Below are positions 1-7,337 of a DNA stretch of 38,518 nucleotides, piece after piece (position 1 is the stretch's first letter; every line of letters starts with the position of its first letter). A program made the position numbers and the translations under genes. This stretch comes from Nostoc foliaceum FACHB-393 (GTDB lineage Bacteria; Cyanobacteriota; Cyanobacteriia; Cyanobacteriales; Nostocaceae): NCBI RefSeq assembly GCF_014698505.1, contig NZ_JACJTD010000062.1:1-38518 (forward strand), given 5' to 3'. The notes under the pieces were generated by a model, which saw nothing but the letters and a program-made list of their open reading frames with translations, ran no database searches and had not been told where the DNA came from.

Positions 1-95
1 AGTTAATTTTTATGTCTCTAAACTATCACTAACTATCTCAAAGCCTTATGCCTCCGTTTTTACGAAGATATCAAAGTTTTGCCCCAAAGCTTTGA

Positions 96-326
96 ACAGT
101 CTGGCTTTGGAGTTTTCGGACAAGTCTACTCATCGATGGAGTGAAAATTTGTCAACCCTATGATGACAGTTGGCTGTTAGTTTTACCAGATGCTAGCGAA
201 CCACTAGTGCATTTGTATGCAAATAGCAACGATCGCGAATGGGTAGATGAGACTGTGAGAAACTACCGCACTCGCGTCCAGACTTTTGTGGAAAGACAAC
301 AAGAATATCAACCCGCAGAAGTTTAA
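96..326 (+). pseudogene. C-terminal remnant of a mannose-1-phosphate guanylyltransferase/phosphomannomutase-type protein
   Basis: The readable part resembles the last roughly 65 residues of cyanobacterial nucleotidyltransferase/phosphomannomutase proteins, including an LLIDGVKI stretch, VLPDASEPLVHLYANS and a final VDETVRNYRTRVQTFVE helix. This is the phosphate-contacting C-terminal domain; the catalytic domains are absent. The frame is closed upstream by TGA at 93-95, and bases 1-92 show no related coding in any frame, so the rest is missing rather than frameshifted nearby. An open frame can be drawn from GTG at 141, but it starts inside the conserved motif and has no ribosome site. I read it as a decayed gene end; the family call rests on motif memory. 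Confidence 0.6.
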
Positions 327-420
327 TTCGTAATGGGCTACGCCCCGCTACGCTAACGTAATTCGTAATTCGTAATTAAAGAATTCAATTACGAATTACG
401 AATTAGCAATTACGAATTAT
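324..420. repeat. STRR heptamer repeats forming an 18-base inverted repeat
   Basis: Copies of the heptamer TTCGTAA run on one side and of its complement TTACGAA on the other. Bases 360-377 and 387-404 are perfect inverted repeats of 18 bases around a 9-base loop, so the block could fold into a long AT-rich hairpin. A GGGCTACGCCCCGCTACG block sits at 335-352. Such short tandem repeats are typical of heterocystous cyanobacterial intergenic DNA. The same heptamer recurs at 27446-27487, 32108-32126 and 35958-35979. Confidence 0.85.
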
Positions 421-441
421 GCTGAGAGGAGTTCAAAATTC

Positions 442-744
442 TTATTGAGAACATTCTGGTAAATTTTTTTCAGCGTAACTACAATCAAAATAAATTAAAG
501 CTTCCCTACTAGAGGTAAAACTTCTAGTTGTGGTATATGGGTTACTGTTTGGACTTGCTTCATATAACCAAACTTTCAAATAATAATAATTATTATCATC
601 GGTAGACCATAATTCATAACGGTAATCACCTCCTGACCCTTGACTATTTAAATAGTCAGCTAATGCTTTATTGGATGCAGACAACAAGCTCAATACAGTC
701 AAAACAGGAATTACGGCTACTTTTAGTATTTGGATTAATTTCAT
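442..744 (-). CDS. Small secreted protein of unknown function
   Basis: A 100-residue protein. Residues 1-29 form a typical Sec signal peptide: Lys at position 2, a hydrophobic stretch VAVIPVLTVLSLLSA, then cleavage probably after NKALA. The mature part of about 70 residues is rich in Tyr, Ser and Asn and holds two cysteines (in FDCSYAEK and LPECSQ) that could form a disulfide outside the cytoplasm. I do not recognise a named family. The ATG is the only sensible start because the signal peptide begins there. The gene stands alone, converging on the repeat block at 324-420. Function cannot be given. Confidence 0.7.
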   Translation of the reverse strand: MKLIQILKVAVIPVLTVLSLLSASNKALADYLNSQGSGGDYRYELWSTDDNNYYYLKVWLYEASPNSNPYTTTRSFTSSREALIYFDCSYAEKNLPECSQ

Positions 745-885
745 AAATGCACAAAAAATTTACCTTCTCTAGCTTCCTCTACCGATGTATGTTTTGAAAC
801 CAGTAATAATTGGTAATATTGTGTGAGGATATTGTAAGCCACTCACAAGAAATTGGCTTATAGCCCATCCTTGTTGGGGTGGAAT

Positions 886-988
886 CAATACGGTTCGGTT
901 AAGGGGAAAAGGCTAAATTCAAACCTTTCCCCCTTACCCTTTTCCCAAACCAAAAGGGAGATGAAAATTGCTTATCCGAACCGTATTG
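886..988. repeat. MITE-like element with 13-base terminal inverted repeats
   Basis: CAATACGGTTCGG at 886-898 is matched perfectly by its reverse complement CCGAACCGTATTG at 976-988. Between them is a C- and A-rich core (CCTTTCCCCCTTACCC) with a partly complementary GGGGAAAAGG. The 103-base length, clean ends and absence of coding fit a miniature inverted-repeat element. It sits in the 451-base gap 745-1195 between the divergent small secreted protein gene and isiB. Apart from it and the possible Fur box at 1058, I see only AT-rich promoter-like sequence in that gap. Confidence 0.6.
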
Positions 989-1057
989 GGGGTGCAATGA
1001 ATCACCGCCCGCCTTTTCGGTTTGTTGTCTGAAATTCTTTACAAAAGTTTACTTAAA

Positions 1058-1076
1058 TTAAATGATAAAAATTTTC
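1058..1076 (+). promoter_or_regulatory. Possible Fur box upstream of isiB
   Basis: Bases 1058-1076 match the classical 19-base Fur consensus (GATAATGATAATCATTATC) at 13 of 19 positions, with the central run AATGATAA intact. It lies about 120 bases before isiB, a gene known in cyanobacteria to be induced by iron shortage and repressed by Fur. The match is moderate in AT-rich DNA, so it is a candidate only. Confidence 0.35.
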
Positions 1077-1195
1077 AATAAGTCTGGTAGGATATCTTCA
1101 GGCTTATTGAGATAGATATTCATTAAGTCAACAATATATTTCAACAAGGCAAACAGGTATCCTGGCAATCGCAAAACTATATATCAGGTGAGAAT

Positions 1196-1708
1196 ATGTC
1201 GAAAAAAATCGGTCTGTTCTACGGTACTCAAACTGGCAACACTGAATCTGATGCCGAAAAAATTCGCGATGAGTTTGGTGGTGATGTTGTAACATTACAT
1301 CCCATTTATGAGGCAGATGCTACTACCTTTGATGAGTATGACTTGCTAATTATTGGCTCTCCCACTTGGGATATTGGTCAACTTCAGAGCGATTGGGAAA
1401 GCTTTTTGCCTGATCTGGATGAAATAGATTTTAGTGGTAAGTTGGTTGCCTATTTTGGTGATGGCGATCAATATGGCTATGCCGATAATTTCCAGGATGC
1501 AATGGGAATTCTAGAAGAAAAAATTTCCCAGCGAGGCGGTAAAACAGTTGGCTACTGGCCAACTGAGGGTTATGACTTTGAGAATTCTAGAGCTTTGAAA
1601 AATGGCAAGTTTGTCGGATTGGCACTTGATGAAGGTAGTCAATCTGATTTAACTGATGAGCGAATTAAAACTTGGGTTGCTCAGTTGAAGACAGAATTTG
1701 GTTTGTAG
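1196..1708 (+). CDS. isiB: Long-chain flavodoxin IsiB
   Basis: A 170-residue flavodoxin that carries electrons from photosystem I in place of ferredoxin when iron is scarce. The FMN phosphate loop GTQTGNTE is at residues 10-17, the first isoalloxazine loop SPTWDIGQLQSDW near 55-67, and the second loop FGDGDQYGYADNF near 87-99. The roughly 20-residue insertion that defines long-chain flavodoxins is present (EEKISQRGGKTVGYW and following). Length and sequence match Anabaena/Nostoc flavodoxin closely. The start is ATG with an AGGTGAGA stretch just before it. No isiA lies upstream. A hairpin at 1714-1741 follows the stop, and the next gene starts 67 bases on. Confidence 0.95.
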   Translation: MSKKIGLFYGTQTGNTESDAEKIRDEFGGDVVTLHPIYEADATTFDEYDLLIIGSPTWDIGQLQSDWESFLPDLDEIDFSGKLVAYFGDGDQYGYADNFQDAMGILEEKISQRGGKTVGYWPTEGYDFENSRALKNGKFVGLALDEGSQSDLTDERIKTWVAQLKTEFGL

Positions 1709-1713
1709 AGATT

Positions 1714-1741
1714 AGGGGCGCACAGTTAGCTGTACGCCCCT
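1714..1741. repeat. REP-like hairpin between isiB and the next gene
   Basis: AGGGGCG and CACAG at 1714-1725 pair with CTGT and CGCCCCT at 1730-1741 around a TTAG loop, with one mismatch. It resembles the perfect hairpin at 10942-10968, which also has AGGGGC and GCCCCT arms, so both look like copies of one dispersed repeat. No T-run follows, so at most it would stabilise the isiB transcript end. Confidence 0.6.
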
Positions 1742-1775
1742 ACTAGAATTGATAATTTAGAAGTTATAGGTATTT

Positions 1776-2528
1776 ATGTCTAATTCATTCGATGTTCTGT
1801 GGTTAAGTGCCAGTCCTGCTTTACAGCGTTTTGATAAACCATTACTTGAATATTTATCTGGGTATATAAGCATCGCCCAGTGGGAATACCAACAAACCAA
1901 AGATGAAGCCAGTTGCATAGATCAAGCTGTGGAGTTGCTGTATGACTTTCTAGAATGGCGCGATCGCCCCGTACATTTAGCCGGTCATGGGATGGGTGGT
2001 GTGATCGCCTTAACCTTTGCGCGGCGATTTCCCCAGAAAGTGCGATCGCTCACTTTGCTGGCTGTTGCAGCTCAACCTGCAAACAATTGGCAAGCTCACT
2101 ATTACTTTCAACGACAACTTTTTAGCATCAGTCGTGAGCTAGTTTTGGCAAGCACCGTTCGCAGTCTTTTTGGAAATCAACCAGCTCATACCACTAAGAA
2201 GTTAGTAGCTGCTTTAGATAAAGATTTAGAACAATCTCCCTCGTCACACTCTTTATTTAAGTTGGTTTATTTACCCAAGGGTGGAGTTTCTATGCCAATG
2301 ATGGTGTGTGGTAGCAAGAGCGATCCGGTAGTCAACTCAACTGTATTGCATGACTGGTTCAATTGGTTGAAGCCAGAAGATAAGCTCTGGGAATGCCCAC
2401 AAGGGTATCATTTTTTTCATTACTTCTATCCTCAACAGGTTGGCGAACAGATTTTGAGTTTTTGGGAACGCCACCATCCGCATCTTGTAGAAGCATCTGC
2501 ACTATCTTTTAGCACTTCTACAAATTAG
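1776..2528 (+). CDS. Alpha/beta-hydrolase-fold protein lacking the nucleophile
   Basis: A 250-residue protein of the alpha/beta hydrolase fold. The nucleophile elbow is readable as LAGHGMGG, where G-H-S-M-G-G is expected: residue 72 is Gly (codon GGG at 1989-1991), so the catalytic Ser is absent. The acid region (GSKSDPVV) and a late His region (GYHFFHYF) are still there, and helices flanking the elbow (VIALTFARRFPQKVRSLTLL) are well kept. It follows isiB by 67 bases on the same strand, so shared transcription is possible, with the hairpin at 1714 between. It may be a non-catalytic member or use another chemistry. The start is ATG; no strong ribosome site is seen. Confidence 0.75.
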   Translation: MSNSFDVLWLSASPALQRFDKPLLEYLSGYISIAQWEYQQTKDEASCIDQAVELLYDFLEWRDRPVHLAGHGMGGVIALTFARRFPQKVRSLTLLAVAAQPANNWQAHYYFQRQLFSISRELVLASTVRSLFGNQPAHTTKKLVAALDKDLEQSPSSHSLFKLVYLPKGGVSMPMMVCGSKSDPVVNSTVLHDWFNWLKPEDKLWECPQGYHFFHYFYPQQVGEQILSFWERHHPHLVEASALSFSTSTN

Positions 2529-2628
2529 TAACTTTAAGAGTGCGATGTCTGACGACAAGCCTTACGGCTACGCACTGGTGAAATTTGGGGTGTAATGGGT
2601 GCGATCGCTAATTAAAGATTTTTTGTTG

Positions 2629-2907
2629 TCATACACTACGACTTAACTTATAGTTAGGAATAGCCTGATTGCTAATTAATGCATAGAGAACATCTGGATC
2701 AAGGTCGGCTCCTGATTGCCATTGGATTGTTCCTATTTCGTGGTTTAGTTCAACTTGAGCAAAGTATTTTTTATCTTGTAAAGGTGCAAAAATACCTGTG
2801 AATTTAATCAGCTTACTAAGGTCAACTATTCCTTCAACCTCGTCTTCAAAACGGATATATAGTTGATAATTTTCTCATGGTTCTACTGCGACAATATCTT
2901 TTAACAT
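2629..2907 (-). pseudogene. DUF2442 protein gene broken by an in-frame TGA
   Basis: Read on the minus strand, the frame gives MLKDIVAVEP, then TGA (2875-2877), then continues without a break for 81 codons to a normal stop: ENYQLYIRFEDEVEG, IVDLSKLIKFTGIF, ALISNQAIPNYKL. The body is a DUF2442 domain, a small family often encoded beside DUF4160. Family members usually carry Leu at the broken position, so a single base change from a Leu codon (TTA or TTG) explains the stop. No alternative ATG or GTG start lies early in the remainder. It starts 6 bases after the DUF4160 gene, as expected for the pair. I call it a recent pseudogene; a sequencing error is the alternative. Confidence 0.75.
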
Positions 2908-2913
2908 ATTTCA

Positions 2914-3135
2914 CTACTCCAATGGTAATACGCTATTGAGGGTTTGATTATCTCTAGCAAGTTCCCAGTTTTCCATCAATTCGCTTTGATATAAAGTCGC
3001 CCATTCTGATATCAGTTTAAAAGCTCTAGAGCTAAGTTTACCTTCTAAAATTTCTAAGGTTTCAATGCTAATAATAGCTTTTTGTTGATTATATCTTACG
3101 TGAAAATGTGGGGGCGGATGGTCATTGTAATACAT
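2914..3135 (-). CDS. DUF4160 family protein, short at the N terminus
   Basis: A 73-residue protein with the DUF4160 hallmark NDHPPPHFHVRY at residues 4-15, followed by KAIISIETLEILEGKLS and the LISEWATLYQSELMENW helix. Relatives usually have about 12 residues ahead of the MYYNDH motif (typically ending in a short hydrophobic strand); here they are lacking and the reading frame upstream does not resemble them. Still, AGGAGG lies 9 bases before the ATG, so the short form may be made. DUF4160 and DUF2442 genes commonly occur as neighbours and are suspected toxin/antitoxin-like or regulatory pairs; the partner here is broken. Transposon remnants lie directly upstream. Confidence 0.7.
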   Translation of the reverse strand: MYYNDHPPPHFHVRYNQQKAIISIETLEILEGKLSSRAFKLISEWATLYQSELMENWELARDNQTLNSVLPLE

Positions 3136-3192
3136 ACAGCGCTTCCTCCTGTTATGAGGTACAGTTAGTAAGAATAAAAATATTATTTTTTT

Positions 3193-3636
3193 ATGAAAGC
3201 ATATTCAATGGATCTCCGCGAAAAAATAGTTGCCGCACATATTCAGGAGAAAATATCAATTAGGAAAGTTGCAATCATATTTGATGTTAGCAAAAGTTTA
3301 GTTCAAAAGCTGGTAAAACAAGAACAAGTTGATGGGAATTTACAACCGAAACCGCGAGGGAAGCCGCAGTTTAGTCATCTTATATTGTTTCTTTGTGAAG
3401 CTGCGCCAAACTCTTTTAAACTCTTATCTTGGCGTTCTTGGTGGTACCCTAATCTTTGAGAACGCCTGACAGTGAATGGGAAGCCGCTTGTGCGTCTACG
3501 TTTTTGAAACTTTGAGATCATTGGGCGCATCTTCATATAGAATTGGTATTACAAATGCTGAAGTAGAGTTAAGAGAAATGGTTGCAGAGAATCATGATGC
3601 AACACTAGTAGAGTTATGTGAATTATTTGCACTGTT
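3193..3636 (+). pseudogene. IS630-family transposase remnant, interrupted and truncated
   Basis: Bases 3193-3382 encode the N-terminal helix-turn-helix of an IS630-type transposase (MKAYSMDLREKIVAAH, then VAIIFDVSKSLVQKLVK). The frame is lost at 3383 but resumes at 3552 with TNAEVELREMVAENHDATL and VELCELFALLT, the second helix-turn-helix segment. Removing bases 3383-3551 joins the two parts in frame as KPQFSHL-TNAEVEL. Homology ends near 3636, where radical-SAM coding begins, so the DDE catalytic domain is gone. The element is dead. Confidence 0.8.
3381..3551. mobile_element. MITE-like insertion flanked by TA duplications
   Basis: The segment splits the IS630 transposase remnant. It is bordered by TA at 3381-3382 and TA at 3550-3551, and precise removal with one TA restores the host reading frame. 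Subterminal inverted repeats TGAAGCTGCGCC (3396-3407) and the complement of TGAAGATGCGCC (near 3525-3535) agree at 11 of 12 positions. TA duplication is the signature of IS630/Tc1/mariner-type transposition, so this is probably a non-autonomous relative. It has no credible coding. Confidence 0.7.
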
Positions 3637-4260
3637 GACTTGCTGCGCCGTGCGCGTCGTGCAAGATCAGTACAAAGGCGACTTGAGGAAGGTGACACAA
3701 TCTATATGTCTAGCGTCACCGATCCATATCAGCCTATAGAACATAAAATAGGTTTAACTAGAAGAATTCTTGAAGAACTTGTGGAAGTTCAGCCTCGTAT
3801 TACTATTCAAACACGTAGCCCAATTGCTTTACGAGACATTGATTTATTTCAGAAGTTCAAACACATCCGCATCAACTTTACTATTACTACTGATTCTGAA
3901 GATGTTCGCTCTCGTTATGAGCCTCACTGCCCTGCAATTGAGGTACGTCTTAAAGCTTCTCAAAAACTTGTAGATGCTGGTGTTCCTATTGGTTTCTCAA
4001 TTAGCCCTATGCTACCAATTAAAGATCCTAAAACGTTTGGTCGGCGCATAGCTGATTTAAATGCTGCGGAGTACGTCACACAGTTTTTTAAACCTACTCG
4101 TTCTCGCTTTAGTGCTGGCAGTTCTCCAGAGTCTCTCAAGAAAATGAGGGAAGATAACTGGACGGAGGAAAATTACAAAGAGGTGAGAAAAACTCTAATT
4201 GATATTCTGGGTTCAGAACACCCACTACTTGAGGGTAATGAAGGCTATGCTCCTGTATAA
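3637..4260 (+). pseudogene. Radical-SAM (SplB-like) protein gene without its 5' part
   Basis: The frame encodes about 206 residues of a radical-SAM protein of the spore photoproduct lyase-like group: SSVTDPYQPIE, LEELVEVQPRITIQTRS, RINFTITTDSEDVRSRYEP and VGVPIGFSISPMLPI-type strands of the TIM barrel. The N-terminal CxxxCxxC loop that holds the 4Fe-4S cluster is missing. The frame begins at the junction with the IS630 remnant (about 3636), with no ribosome site and only TTG as a formal start. An IS-associated deletion probably removed the first third. The product, if made, could not bind the cluster. Confidence 0.75.
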
Positions 4261-4282
4261 AAATTAAAATTGGAGATTAATT

Positions 4283-5596
4283 CTAGGGAAATATTGCTAA
4301 CTCGGTTTCCGGGTCAAAAAAGTGAATTTTCTCTGGAGTTAGCGATAACCATAGTTGCTCACCTGTTTGTACAAATCGGTCTGGTGGTATTCGCACTTGT
4401 AGGGAATTGGCTGTAGTAGTAGGTTGAGATCCCGGTTCGGCAATCTTAACAGCGAGAAAGGAATCGTTGCCGAGATTTTCTACCAAATCTACTTGCACTG
4501 GGAGATTTTTGGTCGCAGGCATACTCAAGTTCAAGTGTTCTGGGCGAATGCCTAAAATTAGAGTTTTCCGATCATATTTTTGTAGGGCTTTTCCCCAAAC
4601 TTCTGGAAGGGTGAAACGCAACTGGGAATGAGTAATCAATAGAGGGGCATGAAATTCCACAGGAATAAAATTCATCGGTGGTGAACCAATGAACTCTGCT
4701 ACGAAAAGATTGGCAGGACGGTTGTAAAGTTCTAAGGGAGAAGCAACTTGCTGAATTTTACCCTCAGACATAATCGCAATCCGATCGCCCATTGTCATCG
4801 CTTCTGTTTGATCGTGGGTGACGTAAATTGTCGTTGTCCCCAATTGGCGCTGCAATTTGACAATTTGAGCGCGGGTTTCCGCCCGTAGTTTGGCATCTAA
4901 GTTAGAAAGCGGTTCATCCATTAAAAACACTTGGGGGTCACGTGCGATCGCTCGCCCCAATGCAACTCGTTGCCTTTGTCCCCCAGATAGCTGTTTGGGT
5001 AAGCGATTCAGCAATGTTTCGATTTGCAACAGTTGGGCAACACTACGTACCTGCTGATCCACTGACCGTTCTTTGTCAGAAATGTAGCGCAGTCCTTTAG
5101 GTAACTTTCTTGTCGTCCCCACAAAAAGATTTTCTGCCCATGTCCGAAGATATGGAGATGAGGAAGTAATTTCTCCCCCTGCTTCCCCTCTTCCCGTAAA
5201 ACGGCGGCGCAATCCAAAGGCGATGTTGTCATACACCGTCATGTGGGGATAGAGGGCGTAATTTTGAAACACCATTGCTATGTCGCGTTCCTTGGGTGGT
5301 AGGTCATTAATCAAGCGATCGCCTATCCAGATATTGCCTCCAGTCATCACTTCTAATCCAGCGATTAAACGCAGCAGAGTGCTTTTACCACAACCGGAAG
5401 GGCCCACCAGCACCATAAACTCGCCATCTGCGATCGTCAGGTTAATCCGCCGCAAGACGTTGACATTTCCCGCACGTTCTTGCGCTGCGTCAGTTTTCTC
5501 CCCAGACTTGAGTGGGGATTGAGTTTGCCCTGTCATACTTTCCCCTTTACGTGGGGAAAAACTTTTATAAACGTTTTCTAAAACAACTTGCGCCAC
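4283..5596 (-). CDS. ABC transporter ATP-binding protein, MalK/UgpC type, with two insertions
   Basis: A 437-residue ATPase of the sugar or glycerol-phosphate importer class. Walker A GPSGCGKST is at 65-73, the Q-loop Gln at 111, signature LSGGQ at 203-207, Walker B VFLMDE at 223-228 and the switch His at 261. A regulatory OB/TOBE region fills about 290-437 (LGIRPEHLNL, PPDRFVQTGEQLWLSL). Relatives are about 360-370 residues; the excess is a polar insert at roughly 14-46 and another at about 133-175, between the Q-loop and the signature. The DNA of the second insert contains a purine-rich GGGGAAGCAGGGGGAG-like stretch typical of cyanobacterial intergenic repeats. Permease genes are not adjacent, as is common for such shared ATPases. 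Substrate unknown. Confidence 0.9.
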   Translation of the reverse strand: MAQVVLENVYKSFSPRKGESMTGQTQSPLKSGEKTDAAQERAGNVNVLRRINLTIADGEFMVLVGPSGCGKSTLLRLIAGLEVMTGGNIWIGDRLINDLPPKERDIAMVFQNYALYPHMTVYDNIAFGLRRRFTGRGEAGGEITSSSPYLRTWAENLFVGTTRKLPKGLRYISDKERSVDQQVRSVAQLLQIETLLNRLPKQLSGGQRQRVALGRAIARDPQVFLMDEPLSNLDAKLRAETRAQIVKLQRQLGTTTIYVTHDQTEAMTMGDRIAIMSEGKIQQVASPLELYNRPANLFVAEFIGSPPMNFIPVEFHAPLLITHSQLRFTLPEVWGKALQKYDRKTLILGIRPEHLNLSMPATKNLPVQVDLVENLGNDSFLAVKIAEPGSQPTTTANSLQVRIPPDRFVQTGEQLWLSLTPEKIHFFDPETELAIFP

Positions 5597-5785
5597 GATT
5601 AGTTATTGTCATTGAGCATTGGGGATGGGGCATTGGACATTGGATTTGGACAAATGACAAATGACCAATGACACTTTAGCGCCCATCATAGTACAGGTTC
5701 TATGTAAATACGAAAAGTTAAAAAAACAGCTTGCAGCATCAAAAGCAAACTACCCTGAATTTTAGGGCTGTCAGGAGGTGTTGTT

Positions 5786-7042
5786 ATGACTACCGATATA
5801 CCTAAAAATCTTTCCCAAGATCCAAGTATTAACCCTATCCATGACATTGTAGACGTACAAACCACAGATTGTTGCATTGTGGGTGGGGGCCCGGCAGGAG
5901 CAGTATTGGCGCTGTTGTTAGCGCGTCAAGGCATTTCTGTGATGCTGCTGGAGGCACACAAAGACTTCGATCGCGACTTTCGCGGCGATACGATTCATCC
6001 GTCGGTGATGGAAATTATGGAGGAATTGGGACTTAGCGATCGCTTGCTAGAACTCCCCCATGCCAAAATGCGCCAAATTAGGTTTAAAACTCCTCAAGAT
6101 ACTGTCACATTGGCAGATTTTAGTCATCTGAAAACCCATTATCCCTACATTACGATGCTTCCCCAGGTAAAATTCCTGGAGTTCATCACCCAAGAAGCAC
6201 AAAAATATCCTAGTTTCCATCTGGTAATGGGTGCAAACGTGCAGGAATTAATTGCCGAAAATGGCGTGATTCAAGGTGTCCGCTATCGGGGAGGCGGTGG
6301 TTGGCACGAAATCCGGGCAATACTGACAGTGGGTGCAGATGGTCGCCACTCACGTTTACGCCATCTGGGTGAGTTTGAGTCAATCGAAACCTCGCCGCCA
6401 ATGGATATCCTCTGGTTTCGCCTACCCCGGCAGCCAGAAGACCCAGAGGGGGGAATGGGGCGGTTTGGCCAAGGTAAAATCATCGCTATGCTTGACCGTG
6501 GTGATGAGTGGCAACTTGCTTATGTCATCCCTAAAGGAGGCTATCAACAACTACGGGCTGCGGGTTTGGAAGAATTAAAAAAATCTGTTGTCGAAGTGGT
6601 GCCAGAATTTCACCAACGCATCCAAAATTTACATGATTGGTCACAAATAGCTTTTCTCTCAGTCGAGTCCAGCCGCGTCAAACGCTGGTATCGTCCGGGA
6701 CTGCTACTCATCGGTGATGCAGCTCATATAATGTCCCCCGTTGGTGGAGTTGGCATTAACTACGCGATTCAAGATGCAGTAGTTGCGGCGAATGTACTCA
6801 GCAAACCGCTCAAGAACCGACAAGTACAACTGAGCGACCTAGCAAAAGTACAACGTCAACGCGAGTTGCCCACACGCATCATTCAGGCGTTTCAAACTTT
6901 TATCCAAAAGCGGGTATTTGCCCCAGTTCTCACCTCAAATCGCATCTTTGTACCACCTGCGTTTTTGCGCTTACCCATTTTGCGCGACCTACCAGCAAGG
7001 TTGATTGCCTTCGGTGTTTTTCCATCTCACGTCAAGACTTAA
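5786..7042 (+). CDS. FAD-dependent monooxygenase-like oxidoreductase
   Basis: A 418-residue flavoprotein of the aromatic hydroxylase (PF01494) type. The dinucleotide-binding motif CCIVGGGPAGAVLALLLA lies near residues 29-46 with the ribose-binding Glu in LLEAHKDFDRDFRGD following. The second FAD motif GDAAHIMSPVGGVGIN starts at residue 310, and a DG motif (VGADGRHSRLR) is present in the middle. These fit para-hydroxybenzoate hydroxylase-like enzymes that use NAD(P)H and oxygen on a small aromatic or polyketide substrate; the substrate cannot be told. AGGAGG lies 8 bases before the ATG, which fixes the start. It stands alone; the ABC ATPase upstream is divergent. The gap 5597-5785 holds ATTGGGG/GACAAATGAC-type short repeats. 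Confidence 0.85.
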   Translation: MTTDIPKNLSQDPSINPIHDIVDVQTTDCCIVGGGPAGAVLALLLARQGISVMLLEAHKDFDRDFRGDTIHPSVMEIMEELGLSDRLLELPHAKMRQIRFKTPQDTVTLADFSHLKTHYPYITMLPQVKFLEFITQEAQKYPSFHLVMGANVQELIAENGVIQGVRYRGGGGWHEIRAILTVGADGRHSRLRHLGEFESIETSPPMDILWFRLPRQPEDPEGGMGRFGQGKIIAMLDRGDEWQLAYVIPKGGYQQLRAAGLEELKKSVVEVVPEFHQRIQNLHDWSQIAFLSVESSRVKRWYRPGLLLIGDAAHIMSPVGGVGINYAIQDAVVAANVLSKPLKNRQVQLSDLAKVQRQRELPTRIIQAFQTFIQKRVFAPVLTSNRIFVPPAFLRLPILRDLPARLIAFGVFPSHVKT

Positions 7043-7337
7043 TTTTTGCCAAGAATTTTTTCTATTTAATGAATGGGTGGTACAATTATACTACTCCATG
7101 CAGAATTAAATGCTCATTTAGTCAGGCGAGGGTGGCGAACGGCATACTCAATGCTGTTCAAAGCGATCGCTTGGCTTTTATGCTAGAAAGGACTAAAAAC
7201 TTAGAGCGGATGTAGAAAATTTGTTCAAACATTATTAAAAAATGCAAACAATTAAACATATCTAGATATTAATTGGCACTACATAGAAAAACCCCCTCTT
7301 ATTCAATCAGTACTTTTTGCAGTCAGGAGTAATTTTA

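Noticed and set aside
2875..2877. TGA in DUF2442 as a selenocysteine codon
   Set aside because: The position is normally Leu, no selenium-type redox context exists, and no hairpin of SECIS type follows; a nonsense mutation is simpler.
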